Source: CBDDFQ01 sp965227035 (GTDB taxonomy: Bacteria; Pseudomonadota; Gammaproteobacteria; Burkholderiales; Burkholderiaceae_C). Taken from it: DNA of 64,000 nt. The stretch covers positions 1,054,001 through 1,118,000 of the forward strand of contig OZ245724.1 in the NCBI GenBank assembly GCA_965227035.1, given 5' to 3'. Position numbers and translations under genes: made by a program. Below, in pieces: positions 22,994 to 30,906 of this stretch (position 1 is its first letter; each line of letters starts with the position of its first letter). Below the pieces are notes generated by a model. That model worked only from the letters and a program-made list of their open reading frames with translations. It ran no database searches and was not told where the DNA came from.

Positions 22994-24142
22994 TTATTGT
23001 TCTACTTTCCAGTCGCCGTTCACCACTTTCAGCATGACGCCGGTTTCGTTGGTGAAGCCCCAATGGTCGGCTGCGGTCCAGTTCAGAACACCGTGCGAAA
23101 CGACGGTACGACCCATCGTTTCGAATGCGTCGCGCAGTGCTGCACGGAATTCAGGCGTACCGGGCTTGGCTTTCTTGAGGGCGATCGGAACTGCCTTTTC
23201 GATAACCAGCATCGAGTCGTAAGCGTGAGCTGCGAACTGGTTGCGCGAACCTGCGCCGTTCGCCTTTTCGTACATCTGAACGAACTCGACTGCGGTCTTC
23301 TTGGAAGGGTGGCTGTCCGGCAGCTGTTCTGCAATGACCGCAGGGCCCGACACGACGTACGCGCCTTCGACATCCTTGCCGCCGATGCGCATCAGGTCGC
23401 GAGTTGCAGCTGCATGGGTTTGATAGATCTTGCCCTTGTAGCCACGTTCCACGATGGCCTTGTGGGGCATCGCAGCGCCGCTGCCCGAGGCAACGATCAA
23501 CACGGCGTCGGGGTTCGCTCCCACGACTTTCAATGCTTGTCCGGTCACGCTGGTGTCGGGGCGGTTGAAACGTTCCGTGGCGATGACCTTGATGCCGGCC
23601 TTTTCGCCTTCGGCGGTGATCGCGTTCAGCCAGCCTTCGCCGTATGCATCGCTGTAGCCGATGAAGCCGATGGTCTTCACGCCCATCTTCTTCATGTGAT
23701 TGACCATGGCCACAGCCATGACCGCGTTCGACTGCGGCAGGCGGAAGGTCCATTTGTCTTTTCCGGCTGCCAGGTCGGCAGGCGCTGCGGCCAGTTGCAC
23801 GGTGCCCGATTCGGTAGCCGTTGCTGCCATCGGGATTGCAACTGGAACAGCCGCCGATCCGATGATCAGGTCGACCTTGTCTTCAGTGACGAAACGCTGT
23901 GCGTTCTTCACGCCGATGGTGGGATCGGTCGCGTCGTCGAGGATGATCAGTTTGACTTTCTCGCCTGCGATGGTCGTGGGCCAGAGAGCGAATTCGTTCT
24001 TCATGGGAATGCCGAGGCCGGATGCAGGTCCGGTCAGGGGCAGGGAGACACCGATGGTGAGGTCGGCGAAAGCGGATGTCCAGGCGGACATTCCGATGGT
24101 TGCAGCCAGCAGGGTGGCCAGGGTGGTACGGGTCAATTTCAT
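22994..24142 (-). CDS. Periplasmic binding protein of the aromatic acid importer (LivK-like)
   Basis: The product is 382 residues. The signal peptide runs to about residue 26 (MSAWTSAFA), and the mature start is LTIGVSLPLTGPASGLGIPM. The type I periplasmic binding fold is evident (LIIGSAAVPVAIPMA, HMKKMGVKTIGFIGYSDAYG). Similar binding proteins in R. palustris bind hydroxycinnamates. The operon context (CoA ligase, crotonase, SDR) argues for aromatic acid substrates. The receptor gene lies between the catabolic and permease genes. Confidence 0.9.
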   Translation of the reverse strand: MKLTRTTLATLLAATIGMSAWTSAFADLTIGVSLPLTGPASGLGIPMKNEFALWPTTIAGEKVKLIILDDATDPTIGVKNAQRFVTEDKVDLIIGSAAVPVAIPMAATATESGTVQLAAAPADLAAGKDKWTFRLPQSNAVMAVAMVNHMKKMGVKTIGFIGYSDAYGEGWLNAITAEGEKAGIKVIATERFNRPDTSVTGQALKVVGANPDAVLIVASGSGAAMPHKAIVERGYKGKIYQTHAAATRDLMRIGGKDVEGAYVVSGPAVIAEQLPDSHPSKKTAVEFVQMYEKANGAGSRNQFAAHAYDSMLVIEKAVPIALKKAKPGTPEFRAALRDAFETMGRTVVSHGVLNWTAADHWGFTNETGVMLKVVNGDWKVEQ

Positions 24143-24226
24143 TGGGTTGTCTCCAGGTTGAGATTGGTTGGCGAAAAAACTCTAAGAAGCTTAGAAAAAT
24201 TTATGGATTTACCGAACAGGTGATTC

Positions 24227-24991
24227 TCACCGAGGCGCCATGCGCAATGCGCCGTCGAGCCTGATGACCTCACCGTTCAGATGCGAGTTGGTGACGATAT
24301 GGCATGCGAGCTCCGCGAACTCCTCGGGTTTACCCAGACGCGAAGGAAAAGGAATCGACGCAGCGAGCGAGGCTTGCACCGTTTCCGGGAGTTCCTTCAT
24401 GAGCGGTGTGGCGAACAGGCCCGGCGCGACGGTGCAGACGCGAATCCCGAACTGCGCAAGATCGCGTGCCATCGGAAGCGTCATGCCGACGATCCCGCCC
24501 TTGGACGCGCTGTAAGCCTGCTGGCCGACCTGTCCGTCGAAAGCGGCAACCGAGGCGGTGAACATCATGACGCCGCGCTCGCCGTCTTCCAGAGGGGAAG
24601 TCTTCGCGCATTCGGCGGCGAAGAGGCGGCTCATGTTGTAGGTACCGATCAGATTGACCTGAATCACCTTCGTGAAATCTTCGAGCGGTGTCGCGTTGCC
24701 GTCGCGACCGACCACTCGCTTCGCGCCACCGATGCCTGCCACGTTCATCATGATTCGAGCGGGGCCGTGGGCGGCAGATGCCTTGGCGAGCGCTTCGGAG
24801 ACGCTTTCTGAATTCGTGATGTCGCACTTGCAGGCGACACCGCCAATGTCGGCCGCGACTTTTTCTGCGGCATCCATATTCACGTCGAGCACTGCGACTT
24901 TTGCACCCAGGCGCGCTAGCTCACGCGCGGTAGCCTCGCCCAATCCCGAGGCGCCGCCGGTGACGATGGCTGCGGTTCCTGCGATCTTCAT
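24227..24991 (-). CDS. SDR dehydrogenase, 3-hydroxyacyl-CoA dehydrogenase type
   Basis: The product is 254 residues, a classical short-chain dehydrogenase. The nucleotide site is TGGASGLGEATAREL, followed by NVAGIGG, the catalytic Ser in MMFTASVAAFDGQ, and YSASK. It resembles type II 3-hydroxyacyl-CoA dehydrogenases (HSD17B10-like). In this pathway it would oxidise the aryl-3-hydroxypropionyl-CoA to the 3-keto thioester with NAD. Its start overlaps the stop of the CoA ligase by four bases. A paralogue lies at 54512-55270. Confidence 0.9.
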   Translation of the reverse strand: MKIAGTAAIVTGGASGLGEATARELARLGAKVAVLDVNMDAAEKVAADIGGVACKCDITNSESVSEALAKASAAHGPARIMMNVAGIGGAKRVVGRDGNATPLEDFTKVIQVNLIGTYNMSRLFAAECAKTSPLEDGERGVMMFTASVAAFDGQVGQQAYSASKGGIVGMTLPMARDLAQFGIRVCTVAPGLFATPLMKELPETVQASLAASIPFPSRLGKPEEFAELACHIVTNSHLNGEVIRLDGALRMAPR

Positions 24992-26910
24992 GCGCGTGCC
25001 TTCGACGGCTTCAGCGTGAACGGCAACTGGCCGTCGTGCATGGCGTTCACCAGGTCGTCGCGATGCTTGAGGACCGAGCGTTGATTGACCGATCCCTTGT
25101 CGGTGACTTCGCCCTTGTCGATGGACGGTGCTTCGTACATCACATGCAGCAGCGCGACATGGCTGGCGCTGCCGGTTGAAGTGAGCGCGAGATCGTCGAT
25201 CAGCTGTTGCATGCGCTGTTGAACCGGCCCGCTTTCGACGACTTCACGAAGGGTCGCATCGGCAGCCAGGCCGCTCAACTTGCGGCATGCGCTCGTCGGG
25301 AAAATGAGTGCGCCGACTTCCTTGCGGTTCAGTCCGGTGATGACCACATCCTGCACATAAGGCGCACCGGCCGCGATGATCTTCGCGCGCATCGGGCCGA
25401 CGCTAACGAAAGTGCCGGTAGCCAGCTTGAAATCTTCTGCAATCCGGCCGTCGAATTTCAATCCCTTGTGGATGTCGTTCTCGTCTATCCAATTCACGGC
25501 GTCACCGGTCGAGAAAAATCCTTCCTCGTCGAAGGCTTCCGCGTTCGCTTCGGGCGAGCGCCAGTAACCCGGTGTGATGTTCGGTCCGCGATAACGCACT
25601 TCGGTTTTGCCGTCCGAGGGCACCAGTTTCAATTCGAGCCCGGGGGTCGGAACGCCTAGATCACCCGCACGTACCGCCGGGTTGGTAATAAAGATCGCGA
25701 ACGGGCTCGACTCGGTCATGCCCAGACCTGTGCCCATGACGATGCGCTCGCCAATTTCGGCCTCTTGCGTTTCATGCAAGGAGTCCCAGACCGGTTGCGC
25801 AAGCGCTGCTCCGGCGTAGAAAAACATGCGCACGCGAGACAGCAATTTCTTGCGCAGCACCTCGTCCACCTTCATCTGATTCGCGATGGCTTCGAAGCCG
25901 GTCGGAACGTTGAAGTAAACGGTCGGTGCAATCTCGCGCAGATTCCGGAAGGTCTCGCCCATCAAGGCTGGAGTCGGCTTGCCATCGTCGATGTACAGAG
26001 TGCCGCCGTTGTAAATGGTGGTGCCCACGTTGTGATTGCCGCCGAAGGTGTGGTTCCAGGGCAGCCAGTCGACCAGGACCGGCGGTTCTTCTGCAAGCAC
26101 CGGCATAGACAGACGCATCTGCTCCTGATTCGCGCACCACATACGGTGCGTGTTCACTACCGCCTTGGGCAATTTGGTGGAGCCCGACGTGAACAAAAAC
26201 TTCGTGATCGTGTCGGGCGTAACTGCATCGGCCGCGGCATCGACAGCAGGCGTGGCCGGCGTTGCGCGCAATTCGTCGAACGATGTGATCTTGCGATTGG
26301 CGACGAGGTTCGCGTTTTTGTGGATCACGACTTCGACATCTGCCGGAACCGTTGCAGCAATCGCCGCGCCGTAACGCGAGGCATCGGATGCGAACACCAG
26401 GCCAGGCGTGAGCGTGGCGACGATGTGACGAAGCTTTTCGTAGTCCTTGCTGACCGTCGAATATGCCGGGGAAACCGGGCAGTAGGGGATGCCTGCGTAC
26501 ATGCAACCCAGACCCATCAGCGCATGCTCGATGTCGTTGTCGCTCAGAATAATGACGGGCCTGTCGACGCTCAACTTGCGATCTAGCAATGCTTGCCCGA
26601 TGCTGCGCGCCGAATCCAATGCTTGTGCGTAAGACACGTGGCGCCAGTCGCCGGTAGTGCCGTCGGCGTTCTTCACGCGTTGCGCGATGAAAGTGCGATC
26701 GGGAGTTTCGTGCGCCCAATGAATCAGGCGGTCGGTCATGCGAGCTGCATAGTCGCCGAGCGGCATGGTGGCCATCATGTACTGGGTGCCGTTGTCGCCG
26801 TCGCGAAGCTGCACTTCGTTCACGGGAAACTCCAGCTTCCGATAGCGAGGCGACTTCATGTTGTTGTCGCTCTTGCTTATATCCAGAGCGGTTTTTTCTG
26901 CCATGTTCAT
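24988..26910 (-). CDS. Feruloyl/p-coumaroyl-CoA synthetase (Fcs/CouB-like)
   Basis: The product is 640 residues from the ATG at 26910, chosen because GGAGAC lies four bases upstream. Another ATG at 26925 is possible. It is an ANL-family ligase. The adenylate motif is LFTSGSTKLPKAVVNTHR, with Lys where most ANL enzymes have Gly, as is usual in Fcs. Further motifs are LPWNHTFGGNHN, GTGLGMTESSP and FFSTGDAVNW. It converts a hydroxycinnamate, ATP and CoA to the CoA thioester. It sits 43 bases after the crotonase gene and overlaps the SDR gene. The exact substrate (ferulate, coumarate, caffeate) cannot be read from sequence. Confidence 0.88.
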   Translation of the reverse strand: MNMAEKTALDISKSDNNMKSPRYRKLEFPVNEVQLRDGDNGTQYMMATMPLGDYAARMTDRLIHWAHETPDRTFIAQRVKNADGTTGDWRHVSYAQALDSARSIGQALLDRKLSVDRPVIILSDNDIEHALMGLGCMYAGIPYCPVSPAYSTVSKDYEKLRHIVATLTPGLVFASDASRYGAAIAATVPADVEVVIHKNANLVANRKITSFDELRATPATPAVDAAADAVTPDTITKFLFTSGSTKLPKAVVNTHRMWCANQEQMRLSMPVLAEEPPVLVDWLPWNHTFGGNHNVGTTIYNGGTLYIDDGKPTPALMGETFRNLREIAPTVYFNVPTGFEAIANQMKVDEVLRKKLLSRVRMFFYAGAALAQPVWDSLHETQEAEIGERIVMGTGLGMTESSPFAIFITNPAVRAGDLGVPTPGLELKLVPSDGKTEVRYRGPNITPGYWRSPEANAEAFDEEGFFSTGDAVNWIDENDIHKGLKFDGRIAEDFKLATGTFVSVGPMRAKIIAAGAPYVQDVVITGLNRKEVGALIFPTSACRKLSGLAADATLREVVESGPVQQRMQQLIDDLALTSTGSASHVALLHVMYEAPSIDKGEVTDKGSVNQRSVLKHRDDLVNAMHDGQLPFTLKPSKARA

Positions 26911-26953
26911 GGTTGTCTCCAGCATTTTTGTTCTTCTACTGTGCTTGCTTTGT

Positions 26954-27733
26954 TTATTGCTTTTGAACTTTGCCGGCGCGGCCTTCGAGGAAAGCCCTCA
27001 CGCGCTCTTTCGCTTCCGGAGCGCTCTGCGCAATCGAGGCCATCAGTGCTTCTGTGAAAAAGCCTTGATCCGCCGGTTGCTCTGCTATGCGGGGCAGGGC
27101 GTGGATAAGTGCGTAGTTGGTGAGCGGCGCGTTGGTCGCGATCTGCTTGGCGAGCTCGACCGCCTTCGTGAACGCGGTGCCTTCGGGAACGAGGTACTGC
27201 GCAAATCCGATCTTGTCGCCGTCCACCGCGTTGTACACGCGACCGGTGAGCATCATGTCGGTCATGCGTGCAGCGCCAATGAGCTTGGGAATGCGCACCG
27301 CGCCGCCGCCGCCCACGAAAATGCCGCGCGATCCTTCCGGCAAGGCGTAGAAAGTGGTTTCATCGGCCACTCGAATGTGGCAGGCGCTTGCGAGTTCGAG
27401 TCCGCCGCCCACGACCGCACCGTGCAATGCTGCAATGACAGGCACCGGGCCGTACTGAAGTTTTTCGAGCGCCAGATGCCACATGCGTGAGTGGTACACC
27501 CCTTGCCCGGCGTCACGCTCCTTCAATTCGCTCAGATCCAGACCGGCACAAAAATGGGGGCCGTCGCCATCCAGAACCGCAGCGCCCACCGTAGGCGGCA
27601 GCGATTCGAAAATGCGTTGTAGCGAAAGAATGAGGGCGTCGTTGAGTGCGTTACGCTTCGTCGGGCGCGTGAGACGAATGACAGCGACTTCGTTGTTGTC
27701 TCCGGTGAAGTCGAGTTGAATATCCTGGGTCAT
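26954..27733 (-). CDS. Crotonase-family hydratase (CouA/Ech-like)
   Basis: The product is 259 residues. The crotonase fold has the CoA-binding loop HFCAGLDLSELKERDAGQG and the oxyanion segment ALHGAVVGGGLELASACHIR. A Glu/Gly-rich stretch, YALPEGSRGIFVGGGGAVRI, follows. It is expected to hydrate the hydroxycinnamoyl-CoA double bond. Whether it also performs the retro-aldol cleavage of Ech/HCHL cannot be told from sequence, but the SDR and amidohydrolase genes imply the beta-oxidation-like branch. It is the first gene of the minus-strand operon and is divergent from the amidohydrolase. Confidence 0.9.
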   Translation of the reverse strand: MTQDIQLDFTGDNNEVAVIRLTRPTKRNALNDALILSLQRIFESLPPTVGAAVLDGDGPHFCAGLDLSELKERDAGQGVYHSRMWHLALEKLQYGPVPVIAALHGAVVGGGLELASACHIRVADETTFYALPEGSRGIFVGGGGAVRIPKLIGAARMTDMMLTGRVYNAVDGDKIGFAQYLVPEGTAFTKAVELAKQIATNAPLTNYALIHALPRIAEQPADQGFFTEALMASIAQSAPEAKERVRAFLEGRAGKVQKQ

Positions 27734-27746
27734 GAGTGCTTTCGGT

Positions 27747-27776
27747 TTGATCGAAATTATGGTTATTCCATATAAT
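27747..27776 (+). promoter_or_regulatory. Promoter for the amidohydrolase gene
   Basis: TTGATC (27747-27752), an 18-base spacer and a perfect TATAAT (27771-27776) form a sigma-70 promoter reading toward 27877. The predicted start is ~27783. It overlaps a minus-strand promoter and a palindrome. Confidence 0.65.
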
Positions 27777-27784
27777 CAATTCAA
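27756..27784 (-). promoter_or_regulatory. Promoter for the minus-strand catabolic operon, with palindrome
   Basis: On the minus strand TTGAAT (27779-27784), 17 bases and CATAAT (27756-27761) form a sigma-70 promoter for the crotonase gene. The imperfect palindrome ATTATGG-TTATT-CCATATAAT (27756-27776) covers the -10 elements of both divergent promoters. It is a good candidate operator for the MarR protein encoded at the end of the operon. Confidence 0.6.
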
Positions 27785-27876
27785 GCATCTGGCAGACCTC
27801 ATTGCTCGGTGTTTTCCCTACAACTCGGCCATAAGAATCGACGAACACGGCGCTCATTGCGCAACGGAGACAAAAC

Positions 27877-28752
27877 GTGGACTACAAGAACCTGATCGCG
27901 ATCGACATGCACACCCATGCAGAGGTGAGCTGCTGGAATCCCTTCGATAACTACGGCGAAGAATTCGATCGCGCTGCCGACAAATACTTCAAGTCGGGCA
28001 AACGTCCCACTATCGAAGAGTCGATCGCCTATTACCGCGAACGCAAAATCGGCCTGGTCATGTTCACGGTCGATACCGAGTCGAATCTGGGCCGCAAGCG
28101 TGTGCCCAACGAAGAGATCGCAGAGGCCGCGCTCAAGAACAGCGACATGATGATTGCCTTCGGCAGCATCGATCCGCACAAGGGAAAAATGGGCGCCCGC
28201 GAAGCGCGTCGCCTCATCGAGGAAATGGGCGTCAAGGGATTCAAGTTCCACCCCACGGTGCAGGGCTACCACCCCTACGACCGCATGGCCTGGCCCATCT
28301 ACGAAGTCATCAACGAATACAAGCTGCCGGCGGTGTTTCACACCGGACACAGCGGAATCGGAAGCGGCATGCGATGCGGCGGCGGCCTTCGTCTGGAATA
28401 TTCGAATCCGATGCATCTGGACGATGTCGCAATCGACTTTCCCGACATGCAAATCATCATGGCGCACCCCAGTTTTCCGTGGCAGGACGAAGCAATTTCG
28501 GTCGCGCTGCACAAGCCGAACGTCTGGATCGATCTGTCGGGCTGGAGTCCCAAGTACTTCCCGAAGCAGCTGGTTCAGTACGCCAACACGTTACTCAAGG
28601 ATCGCATCATTTTCGGAAGCGACTACCCGTTGATCACGCCCGACCGCTGGCTGAAAGATTTCGAGGAAGCCGGCTTCAAACCCGAGGTCATGCCGGGCAT
28701 TCTGAAAGACAACGCGGTTCGTTTGTTGAGGCTTGATCAGGCGGCTGTTTAA
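27877..28752 (+). CDS. Amidohydrolase-family protein, aryl-beta-ketoacyl-CoA hydrolase-like
   Basis: The product is 291 residues starting at GTG with GGAGAC upstream. The metal-dependent amidohydrolase-2 fold is shown by DMHTHAEVSC (HxH, ~10-15), VFHTGHSGIG, IIMAHPSFPW and FGSDYPLITP (C-terminal Asp). In R. palustris and aromatic-degrading betaproteobacteria, amidohydrolases beside the coumaroyl-CoA genes act as 4-hydroxyphenyl-beta-ketoacyl-CoA hydrolases, releasing the shortened aromatic acid. Divergent position from the crotonase supports the same role. Decarboxylase activity of this fold is the main alternative. Confidence 0.82.
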   Translation: MDYKNLIAIDMHTHAEVSCWNPFDNYGEEFDRAADKYFKSGKRPTIEESIAYYRERKIGLVMFTVDTESNLGRKRVPNEEIAEAALKNSDMMIAFGSIDPHKGKMGAREARRLIEEMGVKGFKFHPTVQGYHPYDRMAWPIYEVINEYKLPAVFHTGHSGIGSGMRCGGGLRLEYSNPMHLDDVAIDFPDMQIIMAHPSFPWQDEAISVALHKPNVWIDLSGWSPKYFPKQLVQYANTLLKDRIIFGSDYPLITPDRWLKDFEEAGFKPEVMPGILKDNAVRLLRLDQAAV

Positions 28753-28764
28753 TCTGTCTTTCGA

Positions 28765-28788
28765 GTGCGCTATGTGCTCATAGCGCAC
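28765..28788 (+). terminator. Perfect hairpin after the amidohydrolase gene
   Basis: GTGCGCTATG and CATAGCGCAC form a 10-bp stem with a 4-base loop, 13 bases past the stop. No T-run follows, so it may be an mRNA-stabilising or Rho-associated hairpin rather than an intrinsic terminator. Confidence 0.5.
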
Positions 28789-28878
28789 CGGGCGACGGGC
28801 GCCCGTAAGACTCGGTAATCGCCTCTGAAAACGCGTTTTTGAAACCTAGACTGCCGACTCTTAAAAAAAGGAGTCTCC

Positions 28879-29499
28879 ATGTCTTTCAAGAAAGCAATGA
28901 TCGCGTCCGCGCTGGTCATCGGCGCATTCGGCGCAACCGCTGCTCAAGCCCAAAGTTCGGGCTACTACGTCGGCGGATCCCTCGGTAAAAGCTATTACGA
29001 CCTCAACAAGGAAGTCGATCAGGATCTTGAGGATTCCGGATCGCATTATTCGCGTGAGCTCCACAAAATGGACGTGAAGCTGTTCGGCGGCTACGACTTC
29101 AACCAGAACCTCGCAATCGAAGGTGGTTATGTCCATCGCACCAAAGGTACGTTCGGAAACTCGGGCCAGGCTATGAAAATTGCCTACACGGCTGGCAGCT
29201 CATCGTACTTTGCTGCAGCCAAGCTCTCGACGGCCGCAGTTCACGGCTTGTCCTTCTTCGGCAAGCTTGGCGTTACGGTGAATCACACCAATCTGACTGG
29301 AAACCTAAGCGTTCCCAACAGCCAAGCGTCCTTCGCAGCAAGCAAGACCAACTTCGCTCCCGTGTTTGGCATTGGTTTGCAATACGACGTGACCAAGTCG
29401 ATCGCAGTTCGCGGTGAAATCGAAAACTTTGGCAAGGCGGGCGACAAGTCCTTCGCAAGCCTCTCGTCGGTTTCCATGGGCGTTGTCTACAAGTTCTAA
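28879..29499 (+). CDS. Outer-membrane beta-barrel protein (OmpA-like/porin family)
   Basis: The product is 206 residues. The signal peptide is ~1-25 (ALVIGAFGATAAQAQ). The mature chain alternates polar and hydrophobic residues in short strands (GYYVGGSLGKSYYDL, DVKLFGGYDFNQNLAIEGGY) and ends with an aromatic residue (SMGVVYKF), as required for BAM-dependent insertion. It resembles eight-stranded barrels of the OmpA/OmpW size class. AAGGAG lies upstream of the ATG. Function is unknown. Its position next to aromatic catabolism allows a role in uptake. Confidence 0.82.
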   Translation: MSFKKAMIASALVIGAFGATAAQAQSSGYYVGGSLGKSYYDLNKEVDQDLEDSGSHYSRELHKMDVKLFGGYDFNQNLAIEGGYVHRTKGTFGNSGQAMKIAYTAGSSSYFAAAKLSTAAVHGLSFFGKLGVTVNHTNLTGNLSVPNSQASFAASKTNFAPVFGIGLQYDVTKSIAVRGEIENFGKAGDKSFASLSSVSMGVVYKF

Positions 29500-29520
29500 T
29501 CGAACCAGGTCATCGAAAAA

Positions 29521-29551
29521 AAAGCGGCTCGGAAAATATCCGAGCCGCTTT
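29521..29551. terminator. Bidirectional Rho-independent terminator
   Basis: AAAGCGGCTCGG and CCGAGCCGCTTT form a 12-bp stem with a 7-base loop. A-runs on the left and T-runs on the right serve both the barrel gene and the convergent methyltransferase gene. Confidence 0.9.
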
Positions 29552-29586
29552 TTTTATGGAGTCGCGTCGGTAGTGGCGTTCGATGC

Positions 29587-30708
29587 TTACGCGTCGCCCC
29601 AAACTTCCTGAGCGGTTTCGATCACCAGTCGGAGTTTCGTGCGTTGCGCTTCGACTGCGATGTCGTTGCCATGCACCGTGCTGCTGAAGCCGCATTGCGG
29701 TGACAACGCGAGCTGATCGATCGGAACGTACTTAGCCGCCTCGTCGATTCGACGCTTGAGCACGTCTTTGCTCTCGAGCTCGCCGAACTTCGTGGTCACC
29801 AGTCCGAGCACCACGATCTTGCCCTTCGGCACGAAGCGCAGAGGACGGAAATCGCCGCTGCGATCGTCGTCGTACTCGAGGAAGTACGCGTCCAGATTCA
29901 TCTCCGAGAGCAGCGCTTCCGCTACCGGCTCGTAATTGCCCGATGCAGCGTGCGTGCTCTTGAAGTTGCCTCGACACAAGTGCATCGCCAGCGTCATGCC
30001 TGCAGGTTTCTGAGCGACCACCTTGTTGATGAACTTCGCATAGCGATGCGGCAGCTCGTTCGGGTCATCGCCGCGAGCACGCGCCGCTTCACGCATGTGT
30101 TCATCGCACAGATAGGCCAGGTTGGTGTCGTCCATCTGAACGTAGGTGCAACCGGCGGCGGCCAGGCTGCGCAGTTCGTCGCCGTATGCCTTCGCGACGT
30201 CGTCGTAAAAATCGGGTTCGAGTTCCGGGTAATGCTCTTTGCTGATGCCGGCGCGTCCACCGCGGAAGTGCAGCATGGTAGGCGAGGGGATGGTCACCTT
30301 CGGGGTCTTGCCCGCGCTTACCTGGCTCTTCAAATACTGGAAGTCGGCCAACTGGATGTCTTTGATGTGACGAACCTTGTCGACCACTTTCATGACCGGC
30401 GGCGACAGCTCTTCGGTGCCGTCCGGTTTCTTCACGATGAACGGGATGTCGGTTTTGACGCCGCCGATTTGCGCGAGGAAGTCGACGTGGAAATAGGTGC
30501 GACGGAATTCGCCGTCGGTGATGCTCTGCAGGCCGACGTCTTCCTGGAATTTCACGATGTCGGTAATCGCGCGGTCTTCGACCTTGCGCAATTCTTCGGC
30601 GCTGATCTCACCCTTGGCTTTTTTCTCGCGGGCTTCCAGCAAGAATTTGGGACGCAGAAAACTGCCGACATGGTCGGCACGGAATGGCGGCGTTGTGCGC
30701 ACGGTCAT
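29587..30708 (-). CDS. Cobalamin-independent methionine synthase II (MetE C-terminal-like) protein
   Basis: The product is 373 residues from the ATG at 30708, with GGAGAA upstream. It corresponds to the catalytic half of MetE only. The expected zinc ligands are intact: His243 and Cys245 in AMHLCRGNF, and Cys339 in LSPQCGFSSTV. The N-terminal FRADHVGSFLRP is typical of this short family. Members transfer methyl groups from folates or other donors to thiols, and many have undefined substrates. The gene is divergent from vanA, so a role in handling one-carbon units from O-demethylation is possible but unproven. Confidence 0.85.
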   Translation of the reverse strand: MTVRTTPPFRADHVGSFLRPKFLLEAREKKAKGEISAEELRKVEDRAITDIVKFQEDVGLQSITDGEFRRTYFHVDFLAQIGGVKTDIPFIVKKPDGTEELSPPVMKVVDKVRHIKDIQLADFQYLKSQVSAGKTPKVTIPSPTMLHFRGGRAGISKEHYPELEPDFYDDVAKAYGDELRSLAAAGCTYVQMDDTNLAYLCDEHMREAARARGDDPNELPHRYAKFINKVVAQKPAGMTLAMHLCRGNFKSTHAASGNYEPVAEALLSEMNLDAYFLEYDDDRSGDFRPLRFVPKGKIVVLGLVTTKFGELESKDVLKRRIDEAAKYVPIDQLALSPQCGFSSTVHGNDIAVEAQRTKLRLVIETAQEVWGDA

Positions 30709-30866
30709 GAATTTCTCCAAAAAACGAATCGGGGCGGGAATCGGGCCGGAATTGCTGCGAGGAGCTGGCGCTCGATCGGCAGCAGGGACAGCACCGATCC
30801 TAAATCAAGTCGGCGCACCGTTTTGGGATACCGAAACCTCAGTGTTTACCCTTAAAAATGAAGATA

Positions 30867-30896
30867 TTGCTGGAAATTTAGGCAGGTCTGTATACA
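30867..30896 (+). promoter_or_regulatory. vanA promoter with TGTATACA palindrome
   Basis: TTGCTG (30867-30872), 18 bases and TATACA (30891-30896) form a plausible promoter. The -10 lies within the 8-bp palindrome TGTATACA (30889-30896), a typical core for FadR/VanR-type GntR operators. The predicted start is only ~5 bases from the vanA ATG, and no ribosome-binding site is visible, so the transcript may be nearly leaderless. Confidence 0.5.
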
Positions 30897-30906
30897 TTCC
30901 GTATCC

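Noticed and set aside
28765..28788. Riboswitch or small RNA after the amidohydrolase gene
   Set aside because: Only a simple 10-bp hairpin is present, without further conserved structure or a promoter.
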